Source: Paramacrobiotus metropolitanus
Taxonomy: Eukaryota > Tardigrada > Eutardigrada > Parachela > Macrobiotidae
Length of the DNA stretch: 64,000 nt
Direction: 5' to 3'
Assembly: GCF_019649055.1 (NCBI RefSeq)
Contig: NW_026570319.1
Coordinates: 434,001 to 498,000 of the forward strand
Below are positions 1 to 9,975 of this stretch, piece by piece (the first letter of the stretch is position 1; the number at the start of each line of letters is the position of its first letter). Below the pieces are notes generated by a model, which saw nothing but the letters and a program-made list of their open reading frames with translations, was not told where the DNA came from and searched no databases. A program made the position numbers and the translations under genes.

Positions 1-732
1 AACCGCTCGCATCACCACTACGGCCGCCAGCAGTCGACCACTGCGCATTCGGGTGAGTCAACAGATAGCGATAATTCTTCGCATTTTTCTCGTTCGCGCA
101 AAAGGTCAAACTCGCGTAATCGGTGTAAATTGTCAGTTAATGCCCGTCATTTACCGTTGCCTCATAAGCAAGCACCAAAGGTCACTTTGCATAACGGTAA
201 ACGTAGCCGGCCAACTGCGACCGATTTATCTCTCGATGAGTTTATGGTCTATAGTCTGCGTACCGCAGTTAAACTTGCTCGTACTGTATCCGGCAAGTAC
301 CAACAGTCACTCTTAGAATACCTTGAGTATTTAGAGTTTTTGTCTATACGACGCCGTGACTACGAAGAGAAAGCAGTTTTAAGATTTGACGAAGAATTTC
401 GCGAAACGGCAGACCATGATGGTTTAAATCTGTCCGATTCTCATGAACGTTCGGCGTTAGGCGATAAGTACTTCCACGCAAAAACACGGCGGCTGGATTT
501 AGATGTTCATCGCAGAACATCTAATAAAAAACGACCGCTTTTTCGTGGAAATGCCGGCCAACGTGCCGGCACGCAGCGTTTCAAGTACACCTGTTGCCAT
601 AACTGGCAGGAAAACAAGTGCCATAATAACGCCTCGTGTAGCTTTGACCATATCTGTGGACACTGCGGCGGCGACCATCAAGGCGCCAGCTGCAACACCA
701 CATCAGGCAGAGGGAGACAGAATACACGCTAA
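1..732 (+). CDS. DIRS gag-like protein, 5'-truncated by window edge
   Basis: Frame 1 is open from the first base to a TAA at 730-732 (243 residues visible). The N-terminal part is rich in Ser, Arg and His. The C-terminus carries a zinc-knuckle-like cluster: CCHNW, C..., CSFDH, CGHCGGDHQGASC. Arg/Gly-rich sequence follows. Zinc-knuckle ORF1 proteins bind the element RNA in DIRS and related retrotransposons. It overlaps the upstream end of the RT frame, as expected for an ORF1/ORF2 arrangement. The start codon is not in the window. Confidence 0.7.
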   Translation, partial: NRSHHHYGRQQSTTAHSGESTDSDNSSHFSRSRKRSNSRNRCKLSVNARHLPLPHKQAPKVTLHNGKRSRPTATDLSLDEFMVYSLRTAVKLARTVSGKYQQSLLEYLEYLEFLSIRRRDYEEKAVLRFDEEFRETADHDGLNLSDSHERSALGDKYFHAKTRRLDLDVHRRTSNKKRPLFRGNAGQRAGTQRFKYTCCHNWQENKCHNNASCSFDHICGHCGGDHQGASCNTTSGRGRQNTR

Positions 733-740
733 TGCGTCCA

Positions 741-3189
741 TCCCATGTGGTTCTGACATCTCTCCTCTTTGTTCTCGCTCCTTGCCTAACATAGTTGTTG
801 ATTCCGATCTCCAGTCGCGGTGTGCTTTAACAAGGCACATTCACACCTGGCAGAAGGAATTAATAGCTATTAATTCTCCAGATAGCCAGTTTATATTAGC
901 TGGTATAGCGACCGGCTTTCGCATTGTTGATGACATTAACGCTATACCTCCATCAGACTGTCCCAATTACTCTTCAGCTTTGACTGACACTGCCAAGCCG
1001 ATGCTTGACAAACTGTTCAGAGAGGAGCTGGACAGTGGGAAGATTTCTATCCAGTCTAATAAACCTTGGCGTATTAATTCTATTGGAGCAGTGCCGAAAA
1101 AGGCTGCAACAGTTTGCGACCGATCACAGACTGTAGCCGACCTACCGGCAACTCCTTAAACGATTTTATCAACGCCAGTACTTTTACTTTTGAAACGATC
1201 GATGACGCTGTTGCTTGCAGCCGACGTAATTGCTTTTTCGCAATTATTGACATAAGAGCAGCTTACCGGTCAGTACCAATTTACCCACCACATCGTCAAT
1301 TGCAAGGTTTTCGCTGGCGATTTCCGGGTAGAAAGGAACAATTTTATGTAGACAATTTTTTGTGCTTCGGATTAGCCAACGCTCCGTATATATTTCAAAA
1401 GATTTCTTGCGCCATAGCTGAAATCATGCGAAAACGGGGATTTACCGTTATTGTCTATTTAGACGATTTTTTATTAATCGAGCCGACCTTTACGGCATGT
1501 TTAAACGCCCAAAACACTCTCATTGCGCTGCTTACTTCACTCGGTTTTGCCGTAAAGTGGGAGAAAGTTATAGGGCCAATTCAGAGAGTGAAATTTTTGG
1601 GAATAATTATTGATTCCGTCAAATGCACTCTTGAAATTCCTGCTGATAAGATTGCAGAGCTTTTACAAGACGTCAACATGTTGTCACAGTCTCAGTCAAT
1701 ATCTAAAAAGGAATTACAGAAACTTATCGGCAATATGTCATTCGTTTCAAAAGCAGTGTATAGTGCAAGAGTCTTTACAAGAGTGTTCATTGACATTCTG
1801 TGCAATCTTGAACATCTTAGTGACCGAATTCTTATTAACGATATTATTCGTTCAGAATTCTTATGGTGGTCAAAATACACTGCCGTTTTAAATGGCCTTG
1901 TTCCCTGTTCATTAGGTGCCGTATGGCCGGTAGTGACCGTATATACCGACGCGTCATTTTCCGGTTTGGCGCTAGCTGCGCGACAGTTATCTTGCCGGTA
2001 CATGGTCGCAATCACAGCCACCCGCAGGGTTTGCAAGAAACTGGGCACTAAGTCCCATTGTGCACCATGAATTGTTGCACAACATAAATTTTTTGAATTA
2101 GTGGCAGCATGCTTACCGCTTCTAATATTTGCGCCTTCTTTACTGGGCACAAAATTTTAGTCATGTCGGATAATACGCAGACAGTTGCCTTTTGAACCGC
2201 GGAACAACGAAAACCTTCATGCCTTAAAATGGCTAAAGGCAGTTTTCGCTGTTAGCCTGCGCTTTAACTTTCGCTTTACCGCCACCCACGCGGCAGGCGT
2301 ATTAAATGTGCAAGCCGACGCTCTAAGTCGGATTACGGAAAACGCCGCGCATGCAGAACGGTTTTTAAAGCATCGTAACTCAAATTTTCCAGGTAGTTCG
2401 TTACCTGAATATTTCATTTATAGCTATCCCAATATGGTCATTGGAAAAACGATTGAACAGTTTGCGGACGAATGCTTTGGCTCCTCATCACATAAAACTC
2501 GTCGTTCGCAATGGACGTGTTTTGAGAAGTTCTGCCTTAGTCACGGTTTAAAAGCGCGACCGGCTTCTGTCAAAACAGTCTGTCTGTTCATAGCGTACCT
2601 ATCCGAATCTAAACAATTTAGCACGATACTTAACTACACGCATGCCTTGGTATCTTATCACACTATGCATGGGTTCAGCGCGGCTGATTTACGCCATCCC
2701 TCCGTACGACAAGCGCTGGATGGAGTTCAGCGAAGTCGCGAGGAACTGCCTAACAAAAGGCTTCCGGTTACGATTCAGCACTTGCACGCAATATATGATA
2801 ATCTATCAGTATTACGTAACCGGTATCGCAAACCGTTCTGGGCGGCTTGCTTGACTGCGTTTTATTCGCTAGCACGTAGCTCCAATCTCTTTCACTCCCT
2901 TCAAACAAACATCTCCTCTGTAGAGATATTACTTTTACCAAAGATGGAGCTACATTATGCATGCAGGTTCTAAAAACCAACCGATTTAAGAAAGCGCACA
3001 TATTGGTACCACTACCGCAGTTGCACGTTTCTAACCGGTTATGTCCTGTTAATGCAATACGAGCCATGTTAGCTGAAAATAACGCGCCCGCCACAGCGGC
3101 TTTGTTCAGCTTCCGTGCTCGGTCGGTTTTGAAACCTTTATCTTCTGTTAGGTTTCATGGATTACTCCGGCATGTATTACGGGCGTCTA
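741..3189 (+). pseudogene. DIRS pol copy 1: RT-RNase H-partial tyrosine recombinase, frameshifted
   Basis: The same protein as copy 3 is encoded but broken by small length changes. A run of five A near 1098-1102 is six A in copies 2 and 3, which moves the frame from the 503-1159 ORF to the 1114-2070 ORF. Further 1-2 base differences lie near 1970, 2090, 2150 and 2190. Another sits in the C-run near 2898, where copies 1, 2 and 3 have three, two and four C. RT motif YLDDF is at about 1460. The recombinase is cut after '..RHVLRA' and joins directly to the start of copy 2, so the catalytic HxxR and Tyr boxes are absent. Confidence 0.75.
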
Positions 3190-5629
3190 TCCCATGTGGT
3201 TCTGACATCTCTCCTCTTTGTTCTCGCTCCTTGCCTAACATAGTTGTTGATTCCGATCTCCAGTCGCGGTGTGCTTTAACAAGGCACATTCACACCTGGC
3301 AGAAGGAATTAATAGCTATTAATTCTCCAGATAGCCAGTTTATATTAGCTGGTATAGCGACCGGCTTTCGCATTGTTGATGACATTAACGCTATACCTCC
3401 ATCAGACTGTCCCAATTACTCTTCAGCTTTGACTGACACTGCCAAGCCGATGCTTGACAAACTGTTCAGAGAGGAGCTGGACAGTGGGAAGATTTCTATC
3501 CAGTCTAATAAACCTTGGCGTATTAATTCTATTGGAGCAGTGCCGAAAAAAGGCTGCAACAGTTTGCGACCGATCACAGACTGTAGCCGACCTACCGGCA
3601 ACTCCTTAAACAATTTTATCAACGCCAGTACTTTTACTTTTGAAACGATCGACGACGCTGTTGCTTGCAGCCGACGTAATTGCTTTTTCGCAATTATTGA
3701 CATAAGAGCAGCTTACCGGTCAGTACCAATTTACCCACCACATCGTCAATTGCAAGGTTTTCGCTGGCGATTTCCGGGTAGAAAGGAACAATTTTATGTA
3801 GACAATTTTGTGCTTCGGATTAGCCAACGCTCCGTATATATTTCAAAAGATTTCTTGCGCCATAGCTGAAATCATGCGAAAACGGGGATTTACCGTTATT
3901 GTCTATTTAGACGATTTTTTATTAATCGAGCCGACCTTTACGGCATGTTTAAACGCCCAAAACACTCTCATTGCGCTGCTTACTTCACTCGGTTTTGCCG
4001 TAAAGTGGGAGAAAGTTATAGGGCCAATTCAGAGAGTGAAATTTTGGGAATAATTATTGATTCCGTCAAATGCACTCTTGAAATTCCTGCTGATAAGATT
4101 GCAGAGCTTTTACAAGACGTCAACATGTTGTCACAGTCTCAGTCAATATCTAAAAAGGAATTACAGAAACTTATCGGCAATATGTCATTCGTTTCAAAAG
4201 CAGTGTATAGTGCAAGAGTCTTTACAAGAGTGTTCATTGACATTCTGTGCAATCTTGAACATCTTAGTGACCGAATTCTTATTAACGATATTATTCGTTC
4301 AGAATTCTTATGGTGGTCAAAATACACTGCCGTTTTAAATGGCCTTGTTCCTGTTCATTAGGTGCCGTATGGCCGGTAGTGACCGTATATACCGACGCGT
4401 CATTTTCCGGGTTTGGCGCTGCTGCGCGACAGTTATCTTGCCGGTACATGGTCGCAATCACAGCCACCCGCAGGGTTTGCAAGAAACTGGGCACTAAGTC
4501 CCATTGTGCACCATGAATTGTTGCACAACATAAATTTTTTGGAATTAGTGGCATGCTTACCGCTTCTAATATTTGCGCCTTCTTTTACTGGGCACAAAAT
4601 TTTAGTCATGTCGGATAATACGCAGACAGTTGCCTTTTGAACCGCGGAACAACGAAAACCTTCATGCCTTAAAATGGCTAAAGGCAGTTTTCGCTGTTAG
4701 CCTGCGCTTTAACTTTCGCTTTACCGCTACCCACGCGGCAGGCGTATTAAATGTGCGCCGACGCTCTAAGTCGGATTACGGAAAACGCCGCGCATGCAGA
4801 ACGGTTTTAAAGCATCGTAACTCAAATTTTCCAGGTAGTTCGTTACCTGAATATTTCATTTATAGCTATCCCAATATGGTCATTGGAAAAACGATTGAAC
4901 AGTTTGCGGACGAATGCTTTGGCTCCTCATCACATAAAACTCGTCGTTCGCAATGGACGTGTTTTGAGAAGTTCTGCCTTAGTCACGGTTTAAAAGCGCG
5001 ACCGGCTTCTGTCAAAACAGTCTGTCTGTTCATAGCGCACCTATCCGAATCTAAACAATTTAGCACGATACTTAACTACACGCATGCCTTGGTATCTTAT
5101 CACACTATGCATGGGTTCAGCGCGCCTGATTTACGCCATCCCTCTGTACGACAAGCGCTGGATGGGGTTCAGCGAAGTCGCGAGGAACTGCCTAACAAAA
5201 GGCTTCCGGTTACGATTCAGCACTTGCACGCAATATATGATAATCTATCAGTATTACGTAACCGGTATCGCAAACCGTTCTGGGCGGCTTGCTTGACTGC
5301 GTTTTATTCGCTAGCACGTAGCTCCAATCTCTTTCACTCCTTCAAACAAACATCTCCTCTGTAGAGATATTACTTTTACCAAAGATGGAGCTACATTATG
5401 CATGCAGGTTCTAAAACCAACCGATTTAAGAAAGCGCACATATTGGTACCACTACCGCAGTTGCACGTTTCTAACCGGTTATGTCCTGTTAATGCAATAC
5501 GAGCCATGTTAGCTGAAAATAACGCGCCCGCCACAGCGGCTTTGTTCAGCTTCCGTGCTCGGTCGGTTTTGAAACCTTTATCTTCTGTTAGGTTTCATGG
5601 ATTACTCCGGCATGTATTACGGGCGTCTA
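3190..5629 (+). pseudogene. DIRS pol copy 2: RT-RNase H-partial tyrosine recombinase, frameshifted
   Basis: Second tandem copy, nearly identical to copies 1 and 3. Its start is fused in frame to the truncated recombinase of copy 1 (ORF 2961-3869). Frame breaks include loss of two T near 3808, one T near 4043, one C near 4351, a missing AA near 4756 and two missing C near 5338. It ends at the same '..HVLRA' point as copy 1 and runs into copy 3. It lacks the C-terminal catalytic part of the recombinase. Confidence 0.75.
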
Positions 5630-7390
5630 TCCCATGTGGTTCTGACATCTCCTCTTTGTTCTCGCTCCTTGCCTAACATAGTTGTTGATTCCGATCTCCA
5701 GTCGCGGTGTGCTTTAACAAGGCACATTCACACCTGGCAGAAGGAATTAATAGCTATTAATTCTCCAGATAGCCAGTTTATATTAGCTGGTATAGCGACC
5801 GGCTTTCGCATTGTTGATGACATTAACGCTATACCTCCATCAGACTGTCCCAATTACTCTTCAGCTTTGACTGACACTGCCAAGCCGATGCTTGACAAAC
5901 TGTTCAGAGAGGAGCTGGACAGTGGGAAGATTTCTATCCAGTCTAATAAACCTTGGCGTATTAATTCTATTGGAGCAGTGCCGAAAAAAGGCTGCAACAG
6001 TTTGCGACCGATCACAGACTGTAGCCGACCTACCGGCAACTCCTTAAACAATTTTATCAACGCCAGTACTTTTACTTTTGAAACGATCGACGACGCTGTT
6101 GCTTGCAGCCGACGTAATTGCTTTTTCGCAATTATTGACATAAGAGCAGCTTACCGGTCAGTACCAATTTACCCACCACATCGTCAATTGCAAGGTTTTC
6201 GCTGGCGATTTCCGGGTAGAAAGGAACAATTTTATGTAGACAATTTTTTGTGCTTCGGATTAGCCAACGCTCCGTATATATTTCAAAAGATTTCTTGCGC
6301 CATAGCTGAAATCATGCGAAAACGGGGATTTACCGTTATTGTCTATTTAGACGATTTTTTATTAATCGAGCCGACCTTTACGGCATGTTTAAACGCCCAA
6401 AACACTCTCATTGCGCTGCTTACTTCACTCGGTTTTGCCGTAAAGTGGGAGAAAGTTATAGGGCCAATTCAGAGAGTGAAATTTTTGGGAATAATTATTG
6501 ATTCCGTCAAATGCACTCTTGAAATTCCTGCTGATAAGATTGCAGAGCTTTTACAAGACGTCAACATGTTGTCACAGTCTCAGTCAATATCTAAAAAGGA
6601 ATTACAGAAACTTATCGGCAATATGTCATTCGTTTCAAAAGCAGTGTATAGTGCAAGAGTCTTTACAAGAGTGTTCATTGACATTCTGTGCAATCTTGAA
6701 CATCTTAGTGACCGAATTCTTATTAACGATATTATTCGTTCAGAATTCTTATGGTGGTCAAAATACACTGCCGTTTTAAATGGCCTTGTTCCCTGTTCAT
6801 TAGGTGCCGTATGGCCGGTAGTGACCGTATATACCGACGCGTCATTTTCCGGGTTTGGCGCTGCGCTGCGCGACAGTTATCTTGCCGGTACATGGTCGCA
6901 ATCACAGCCACCCGCAGGGTTTGCAAGAAACTGGGCACCAAGTCCCATTGTGCACCATGAATTGTTGCACAACATAAATTTTTTGGAATTAGTGGCAGCA
7001 TGCTTACCGCTTCTAATATTTGCGCCTTCTTTTACTGGGCACAAAATTTTAGTCATGTCGGATAATACGCAGACAGTTGCCTTTTTGAACCGCGGAACAA
7101 CGAAAAACCTTCATGCCTTAAAATGGCTAAAGGCAGTTTTCGCTGTTAGCCTGCGCTTTAACTTTCGCTTTACCGCTACCCACGCGGCAGGCGTATTAAA
7201 TGTGCAAGCCGACGCTCTAAGTCGGATTACGGAAAACGCCGCGCATGCAGAACGGTTTTTAAAGCATCGTAACTCAAATTTTCCAGGTAGTTCGTTACCT
7301 GAATATTTCATTTATAGCTATCCCAATATGGTCATTGGAAAAACGATTGAACAGTTTGCGGACGAATGCTTTGGCTCCCTCATCACATAA
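5597..7390 (+). CDS. DIRS reverse transcriptase-RNase H (copy 3, best-preserved frame)
   Basis: This frame encodes the RT and RNase H domains with no internal stop. RT signatures are the palm A region (FFAIIDIRAAYRSVP), LCFGLANAPYIFQ and the catalytic IVYLDDFLLI. RNase H follows with VYTDASFSGFG, the LELVAACLPL helix, VMSDNTQTVAFLNRG and DALSR. The role is reverse transcription of the element RNA and removal of the RNA strand. The start given is the ORF limit and lies in the tail of copy 2; the true polypeptide presumably starts further upstream in an intact element. The frame ends where one extra C at 7377-7379 (CTCCC versus CTCC) shifts it out of the recombinase frame. Confidence 0.8.
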   Translation: MDYSGMYYGRLSHVVLTSPLCSRSLPNIVVDSDLQSRCALTRHIHTWQKELIAINSPDSQFILAGIATGFRIVDDINAIPPSDCPNYSSALTDTAKPMLDKLFREELDSGKISIQSNKPWRINSIGAVPKKGCNSLRPITDCSRPTGNSLNNFINASTFTFETIDDAVACSRRNCFFAIIDIRAAYRSVPIYPPHRQLQGFRWRFPGRKEQFYVDNFLCFGLANAPYIFQKISCAIAEIMRKRGFTVIVYLDDFLLIEPTFTACLNAQNTLIALLTSLGFAVKWEKVIGPIQRVKFLGIIIDSVKCTLEIPADKIAELLQDVNMLSQSQSISKKELQKLIGNMSFVSKAVYSARVFTRVFIDILCNLEHLSDRILINDIIRSEFLWWSKYTAVLNGLVPCSLGAVWPVVTVYTDASFSGFGAALRDSYLAGTWSQSQPPAGFARNWAPSPIVHHELLHNINFLELVAACLPLLIFAPSFTGHKILVMSDNTQTVAFLNRGTTKNLHALKWLKAVFAVSLRFNFRFTATHAAGVLNVQADALSRITENAAHAERFLKHRNSNFPGSSLPEYFIYSYPNMVIGKTIEQFADECFGSLIT

Positions 7391-8303
7391 AACTCGTCGT
7401 TCGCAATGGACGTGTTTTGAGAAGTTCTGCCTTAGTCACGGTTTAAAAGCGCGACCGGCTTCTGTCAAAACAGTCTGTCTGTTCATAGCGTATCTATCCG
7501 AATCTAAACAATTTAGCACGATACTTAACTACACGCATGCCTTGGTATCTTATCACACTATGCATGGGTTCAGCGCGGCTGATTTACGCCATCCCTCCGT
7601 ACGACAAGCGCTGGATGGAGTTCAGCGAAGTCGCGAGGAACTGCCTAACAAAAGGCTTCCGGTTACGATTCAGCACTTGCACGCAATATATGATAATCTA
7701 TCAGTATTACGTAACCGGTATCGCAAACCGTTCTGGGCGGCTTGCTTGACTGCGTTTTATTCGCTAGCACGTAGCTCCAATCTCTTTCACTCCCCTTCAA
7801 ACAAACATCTCCTCTGTAGAGATATTACTTTTACCAAAGATGGAGCTACATTATGCATGCAGGTTCTAAAAACCAACCGATTTAGGAAAGCGCACATATT
7901 GGTACCACTACCGCAGTTGCACGTTTCTAACCGGTTATGTCCTGTTAATGCAATACGAGCCATGTTAGCTGAAAATAACGCGCCCGCCACAGCGGCTTTG
8001 TTCAGCTTCCGTGCTCGGTCGGTTTTGAAACCTTTATCTTCTGTTAGGTTTCATGGATTACTCCGGCATGTATTACGGGCAGCAGGCCTACCCCACCACA
8101 GGATATCAGCACACTCCTTTCGTCGTGGCGCAGCAACACTGGCAACAGCCATACATTTACCAGCACCCATACTAAAAGCTCAAGGAAACTGGCGGAGCAC
8201 CTGCTTTGAGCGGTATGTCCATCAAGACCTTGACTTGCGCCTCACCTTCGCCAAATCCTTCGGCCACGCCATTGATGGATTCCATCCTTCACGGATCTCT
8301 TAA
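7335..8303 (+). CDS. DIRS tyrosine recombinase (copy 3, complete C-terminus)
   Basis: A 322-residue frame homologous to phage-integrase-type recombinases of DIRS elements. The N-terminal core-binding region (RRSQWTCFEKFCLSHG..) is followed by the catalytic fold. Box A arginine lies in FYSLARSSNLFHS, the H-x-x-R box is AHSFRRGAATLA, then GNWRS and the nucleophile tyrosine in CFERYVHQD. All tetrad positions appear present. The enzyme would insert a circular DNA copy without a target duplication. It overlaps the preceding RT frame by 56 bases because of a one-base insertion; in copies 1 and 2 RT and recombinase are continuous at that point, so a single ORF is probably ancestral. Confidence 0.82.
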   Translation: MEKRLNSLRTNALAPSSHKTRRSQWTCFEKFCLSHGLKARPASVKTVCLFIAYLSESKQFSTILNYTHALVSYHTMHGFSAADLRHPSVRQALDGVQRSREELPNKRLPVTIQHLHAIYDNLSVLRNRYRKPFWAACLTAFYSLARSSNLFHSPSNKHLLCRDITFTKDGATLCMQVLKTNRFRKAHILVPLPQLHVSNRLCPVNAIRAMLAENNAPATAALFSFRARSVLKPLSSVRFHGLLRHVLRAAGLPHHRISAHSFRRGAATLATAIHLPAPILKAQGNWRSTCFERYVHQDLDLRLTFAKSFGHAIDGFHPSRIS

Positions 8304-8526
8304 TCTCCTGACACTCATGGTTTGGTTTGTTTGTTTTTTTTTTCTTTTGTCGTTTTTTGTTTGTTCTTTTGTTTTTGCTCTGTTTGCGGGTTTGGGGCTT
8401 CCTTGTTTGATGATGTAATTAATGCCTGAATAAACTCCGAACAGCGAAGCAGTTTACGTTGTTGTTGTATGCGTAGCGGTCACAATAATATTGTTATTTT
8501 TGCTTTTTTCTCCCGAGTTAACATTT

Positions 8527-8654
8527 GTATACGGCGCACGGTTAAATACGGTTTGTATACGGCGCACGGTATACGGCGCTAGATATACGGTATAGGGCGC
8601 ACGGTATACGGTCTCGTATACGGTTTGTTTTCTCCTTATCTGTATACGGCGCTG
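8527..8654 (+). repeat. GTATACGGCGCACGG short tandem repeat cluster
   Basis: About eight imperfect units containing TATACGG, most as GTATACGGCGCACGG or GTATACGGTTTG, lie just downstream of the DIRS recombinase and its polyadenylation-like signal. They may belong to the DIRS 3' terminal region or to flanking DNA. Nothing here looks coding; the short ORF at 8625-8873 starts inside the repeat and is unsupported. Confidence 0.6.
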
Positions 8655-9004
8655 TTTTTTTGTCTAATGATGATTGACAACATTTTGCCTATGGTCGAAC
8701 AGAATGATCGGCTCCTTTATGTCAACCGGAAATTTTCACAACACTATCCAAATTTACGTGTAATTTGCGGTAACAAGCAGCCTTTTATGATTGTACTTCC
8801 TCAACATTGTTGGAGCAACAAAAACAATTCGAAACAAAATATTGAATCTGCTTATTTTTTGCGCCGCGCGTGATAGTTAACCAGCTAGGTACTTTTCTAA
8901 GTTGCAGGTAGACTTTATTCGATATAGAATGTTGTCAGTCATTATGCCGACTGGCGTCGAACAGCTGGCTTCTGTCGTTGTCGGCGTCCGCCCGTGTACT
9001 CCGA

Positions 9005-9638
9005 TTAGTTAATACAGGGTTCCTTCTTGACAACCAGCGAACCGTCCTTCTTCTTCAGGACATTGAAAATTTTGTTCTTCATGCTTTCCGCTGGGCTCGA
9101 TCCGGATTTGGGCGCGTTCAGGTCCACCTACATAACATACGGTAATTTAATAAACGTTGGCATTATCATTATCCATCAGATGCAGGTTGAGCAGACGCTG
9201 CTGTAGCCGTTAAGGCGAAATGCCACTTACAAACATGTTATATTCCGTTCCGGCCGGGGTGACGCTTTTGACGTACTGGGTGACGACAACCTGAGCACGG
9301 CCGTACTTTCCACCGCAACGCGACTGTGGAGGTGGCTTTCCGTCGGGACTTAACGCGAAGAACGCTTTCTATTTAAAAAAAAACGCATGACTTGTAAAGG
9401 TCTTTTGAAAGAAGGCCTCTTTGACGTATTAGAAGATCACAAAATCATGGTTCCTAAGAATTAGTCTATAATCTTGTTGCAGCAAAGATGGCATTTCTTA
9501 AATTGTCACACGGGGAGTCACAATAGACAGCTTTTTATCACTTACAGTGGCAATTTGGTTCGCTTCGTCGTCTCCCTTCCGAGCAGCGACGTAGACTACC
9601 GCCAAAGCCAACAACAACGACACCTTAATCAACGACAT
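9005..9638 (-). CDS. Small secreted cystatin-like protein, three exons
   Basis: Exons are 9638-9546, 9368-9231 and 9127-9005, all phase 0, with GTAAGT donors and AAATAG and GTAG acceptors. They give a 117-residue protein. Residues 1-18 form a signal peptide (MSLIKVSLLLALAVVYVAA). Next is an amphipathic stretch (GDDEANQIATKAFFALS) in the position of the cystatin helix. The strand-loop-strand VVVTQYVKSVTPAGTEYNMFVDL aligns with the cystatin region around QxVxG plus the following Tyr strand. A single Cys sits in each of exons 2 and 3. Cystatins inhibit papain-like cysteine proteases. Here the usual Q is S and the loop carries an extra Pro (SVTPAG), so inhibitory activity is uncertain. The gene was assembled by eye from splice signals, and no exon is long enough to stand out alone. 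Confidence 0.62.
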
Positions 9639-9975
9639 TGCGGAAGGATGTGGTGTTGCACTGGGGTGAAAAATAGAAACGGATGTTTAACACCAATGAT
9701 GGTGTTTTCCGTGTGTGTTTAAATACGACGGCAAACTGGGTAAAGCATAGGCTCGGTCGCCGATTCGGCTCCGAATAAAAAATGTGCATGCCCTGAAGAC
9801 AAAAAAATTTACAGTATGCAATAAGAGGAGTAAATTGGCAGACATTGTGTCTTAACATTTTTGCTTTTGCCGGCTAATTGACACTATCCAGGCACGACAG
9901 CATTGACTTCCTGCTGCACCCTGTCTGCAAAAGGAATGCAACTTTCTGATAAACCGGTCCTGGTACCGTATATCT

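Larger units (their letters stand above)
741..8079 (+). repeat. Three head-to-tail copies of a ~2.44-kb DIRS internal segment
   Basis: The sequence beginning TCCCATGTGGTTCTGACATC starts at 741, 3190 and 5630, giving periods of 2449 and 2440 bases. Both internal junctions read TTACGGGCGTCTATCCCATG. The authentic downstream sequence in copy 3 is TTACGGGCAGCAGGCC. The authentic upstream sequence in copy 1 is CTAATGCGTCCATCCC. The join therefore uses only a few bases of homology (GC/GCGTC). Copies differ mainly in homopolymer length. Confidence 0.9.
1..8470 (+). mobile_element. DIRS-type (tyrosine recombinase) retrotransposon, 5' end outside window, internally triplicated
   Basis: The order is gag-like zinc-knuckle protein, reverse transcriptase, RNase H and tyrosine recombinase. 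That order, with no integrase or protease and with a recombinase at the C-terminus, defines DIRS-like elements. The reading frame is already open at base 1, so the left end lies outside the window. Copy 3 is the only one that runs through the whole recombinase to a stop at 8303. It is followed by a T-rich stretch and an AATAAA at about 8430. The RT to mid-recombinase segment occurs three times head to tail. Terminal repeats typical of DIRS elements cannot be checked because the left end is missing. Confidence 0.85.

Noticed and set aside
741-8079. Treating the three DIRS copies as three separate insertions
   Set aside because: Junctions are internal, in frame and identical, and no terminal sequences lie between copies, so it is one triplicated element or an assembly duplication.
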